DNA of 14,192 bases from CAYUBI01 sp964443005 (lineage in GTDB: Bacteria > Margulisbacteria > Riflemargulisbacteria > GWF2-35-9 > CAYUBI01), in NCBI GenBank assembly GCA_964443005.1, contig CAYUBI010000064.1:1-14192 (forward strand), in the 5' to 3' direction. Numbering within the stretch: the stretch's first letter is position 1; every line of letters starts with the position of its first letter. The translations under genes were made by a program, and so were the position numbers. Under the pieces are notes generated by a model. It was not told where the DNA came from and did not search any database. It was given only the letters and a program-made list of their open reading frames with translations. This document shows positions 13,385 through 14,192 of this stretch, piece by piece.

Positions 13385-14192
13385 CTATTTATAAAATTCC
13401 GCATTAGGCTTTAACTGCATTAAGAAGTTTGTTATGGGTACACATAATATTTGATTGATTTCTAATTGTTCTGCTCCACGATATAAGAGTATAGGCTGAC
13501 ACATTGGATAGTCTTTTATAAATTCTTTTAAGCCTCGTAAATCTGTATTCTTAATTTTCTTTGAATTTTTTACTTCAATAGCATAAAAGCCTATTTCTCC
13601 ATAAATAATAAAATCAACTTCTAAACCAGACTTGGTTCTCCAGTAATATAATTTTCCCTCTTTATTGGAATAATCCAACCAAGCATTTAAGTGCTGAAAT
13701 ATTATTGTTTCTAGGGCATGTCCATCTATTTCCTCTGGCTGGTCTAACGGACCTGTTGGCCGGATAGTTCGATAAACGCCAGCATCAAAATAGTAAAACT
13801 TGGGATGGTGTACTAAATTACGTTTTGCCTTTTTTGTAAAAATATATACGCGATGGCTAAGCAATAAATCCTCTAAAATATCGATATAATTTTCTATACT
13901 TTTACTGCTAACTCCACAGTCGCGGGCTACATTTGAATAATTGATTATAGATGCTTGAGAAAAGCTTATAGCTTCTATAAATCTGCCAAAATTTTCTATA
14001 TGTCTAACTATGCCTTCTACTTGAACTTCTTCTTTCATATATAAAGCTACATATGTTTTTAAATCTTCTACATAATCAGCTGAATTAAATACTAAGGGGA
14101 GCATTCCTCTAACCAAAGCTTTTTCAAGATTAAAATTATTAACTTCTGAAGCGATAAAAGGGTGCATTTTTTTTAGTAGGGCTCGTCCAGCC
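13385..14192 (-). CDS. AAA_14/DUF4143 ATPase, C-terminal part (runs off the right edge)
   Basis: The frame is open through the window edge: before the internal ATG at 14165-14167 it reads AGRALLKK, matching the conserved AGR-x-L region that follows the P-loop domain in AAA_14/DUF4143 proteins, so this is not a complete 260-residue gene. The P-loop itself lies outside. A helical winged-helix-like part is visible (SIINYSNVARDCGVSSKSIENYIDILEDL), then YYFDAGVYRTI. The DUF4143 end has LYYWRTKSGLEVDFIIYGEIGFYAIEVKNSKK, with the E-V-D and E-V-K residues of a PD-(D/E)xK-like fold. Such proteins are abundant, mobile and functionally unassigned. It is convergent with the ATPase at 11910. Confidence 0.85.
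   Translation of the reverse strand, partial: AGRALLKKMHPFIASEVNNFNLEKALVRGMLPLVFNSADYVEDLKTYVALYMKEEVQVEGIVRHIENFGRFIEAISFSQASIINYSNVARDCGVSSKSIENYIDILEDLLLSHRVYIFTKKAKRNLVHHPKFYYFDAGVYRTIRPTGPLDQPEEIDGHALETIIFQHLNAWLDYSNKEGKLYYWRTKSGLEVDFIIYGEIGFYAIEVKNSKKIKNTDLRGLKEFIKDYPMCQPILLYRGAEQLEINQILCVPITNFLMQLKPNAEFYK

Noticed and set aside
1..14192. CRISPR array, rRNA gene, IS element with transposase or integrase gene
   Set aside because: No regularly spaced short repeats, no rRNA-like sequence and no recombinase or transposase frame were found on either strand.

Overview
The window is AT-rich bacterial DNA. rpsB-tsf leads into an envelope gene set, and the start codons GTG and ATG and clear Shine-Dalgarno sites fit an ordinary bacterial code. 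A FliJ-like protein, a Sec-exported NlpC/P60 protein of the SH3b1 type, a DUF374 lysolipid acyltransferase and a periplasmic amino-acid binding protein together suggest a diderm, probably flagellated bacterium, perhaps Desulfobacterota-like. That lineage guess is an inference and is weak; no gene here fixes the phylum.

Positions 1-6250 are a tightly packed, one-directional, housekeeping-like block: rpsB, tsf, a soluble histidine kinase, a DUF374 acyltransferase, fliJ-like, NlpC/P60, then an ABC substrate-binding protein closed by a perfect 17-bp terminator. A complete tRNA-Thr(GGT) with encoded CCA follows at 6285-6360.

Everything after the tRNA looks like accessory DNA. The last 24 bases of the tRNA are repeated exactly at 7280-7303, as expected for attachment-site duplication by an element that integrated in the tRNA. 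Between the copies lies a PIN-domain toxin-like gene overlapping a 53-codon partner. Just behind the second tRNA tail lies a decayed copy of that partner. Next comes a DUF5674 gene overlapping a second small gene by ATGA.

The most interesting part is 8100-13370. A two-gene cassette encodes an 837-residue protein whose C-terminal third resembles a phosphodiester glycosidase (NAGPA-like) domain, and a peptidoglycan-recognition-type amidase. The two overlap by one base and neither has a visible signal peptide. The cassette is bracketed by an 87-bp direct repeat (84/87 identical) 3.6 kb apart. It is surrounded by broken copies of its own parts: a 60-bp piece of its N-terminal coding region upstream, and about 102 bp of its coiled-coil segment downstream, joined to a copy of its upstream region so that a 32-codon mini-ORF results. 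This points to a formerly multi-copy, recombining locus.

The window closes with an AAA-type ATPase with a winged-helix-like C-terminus (forward) and, convergent to it, the C-terminal part of an AAA/DUF4143 protein that runs off the right edge. No integrase, transposase, CRISPR array or rRNA is visible.
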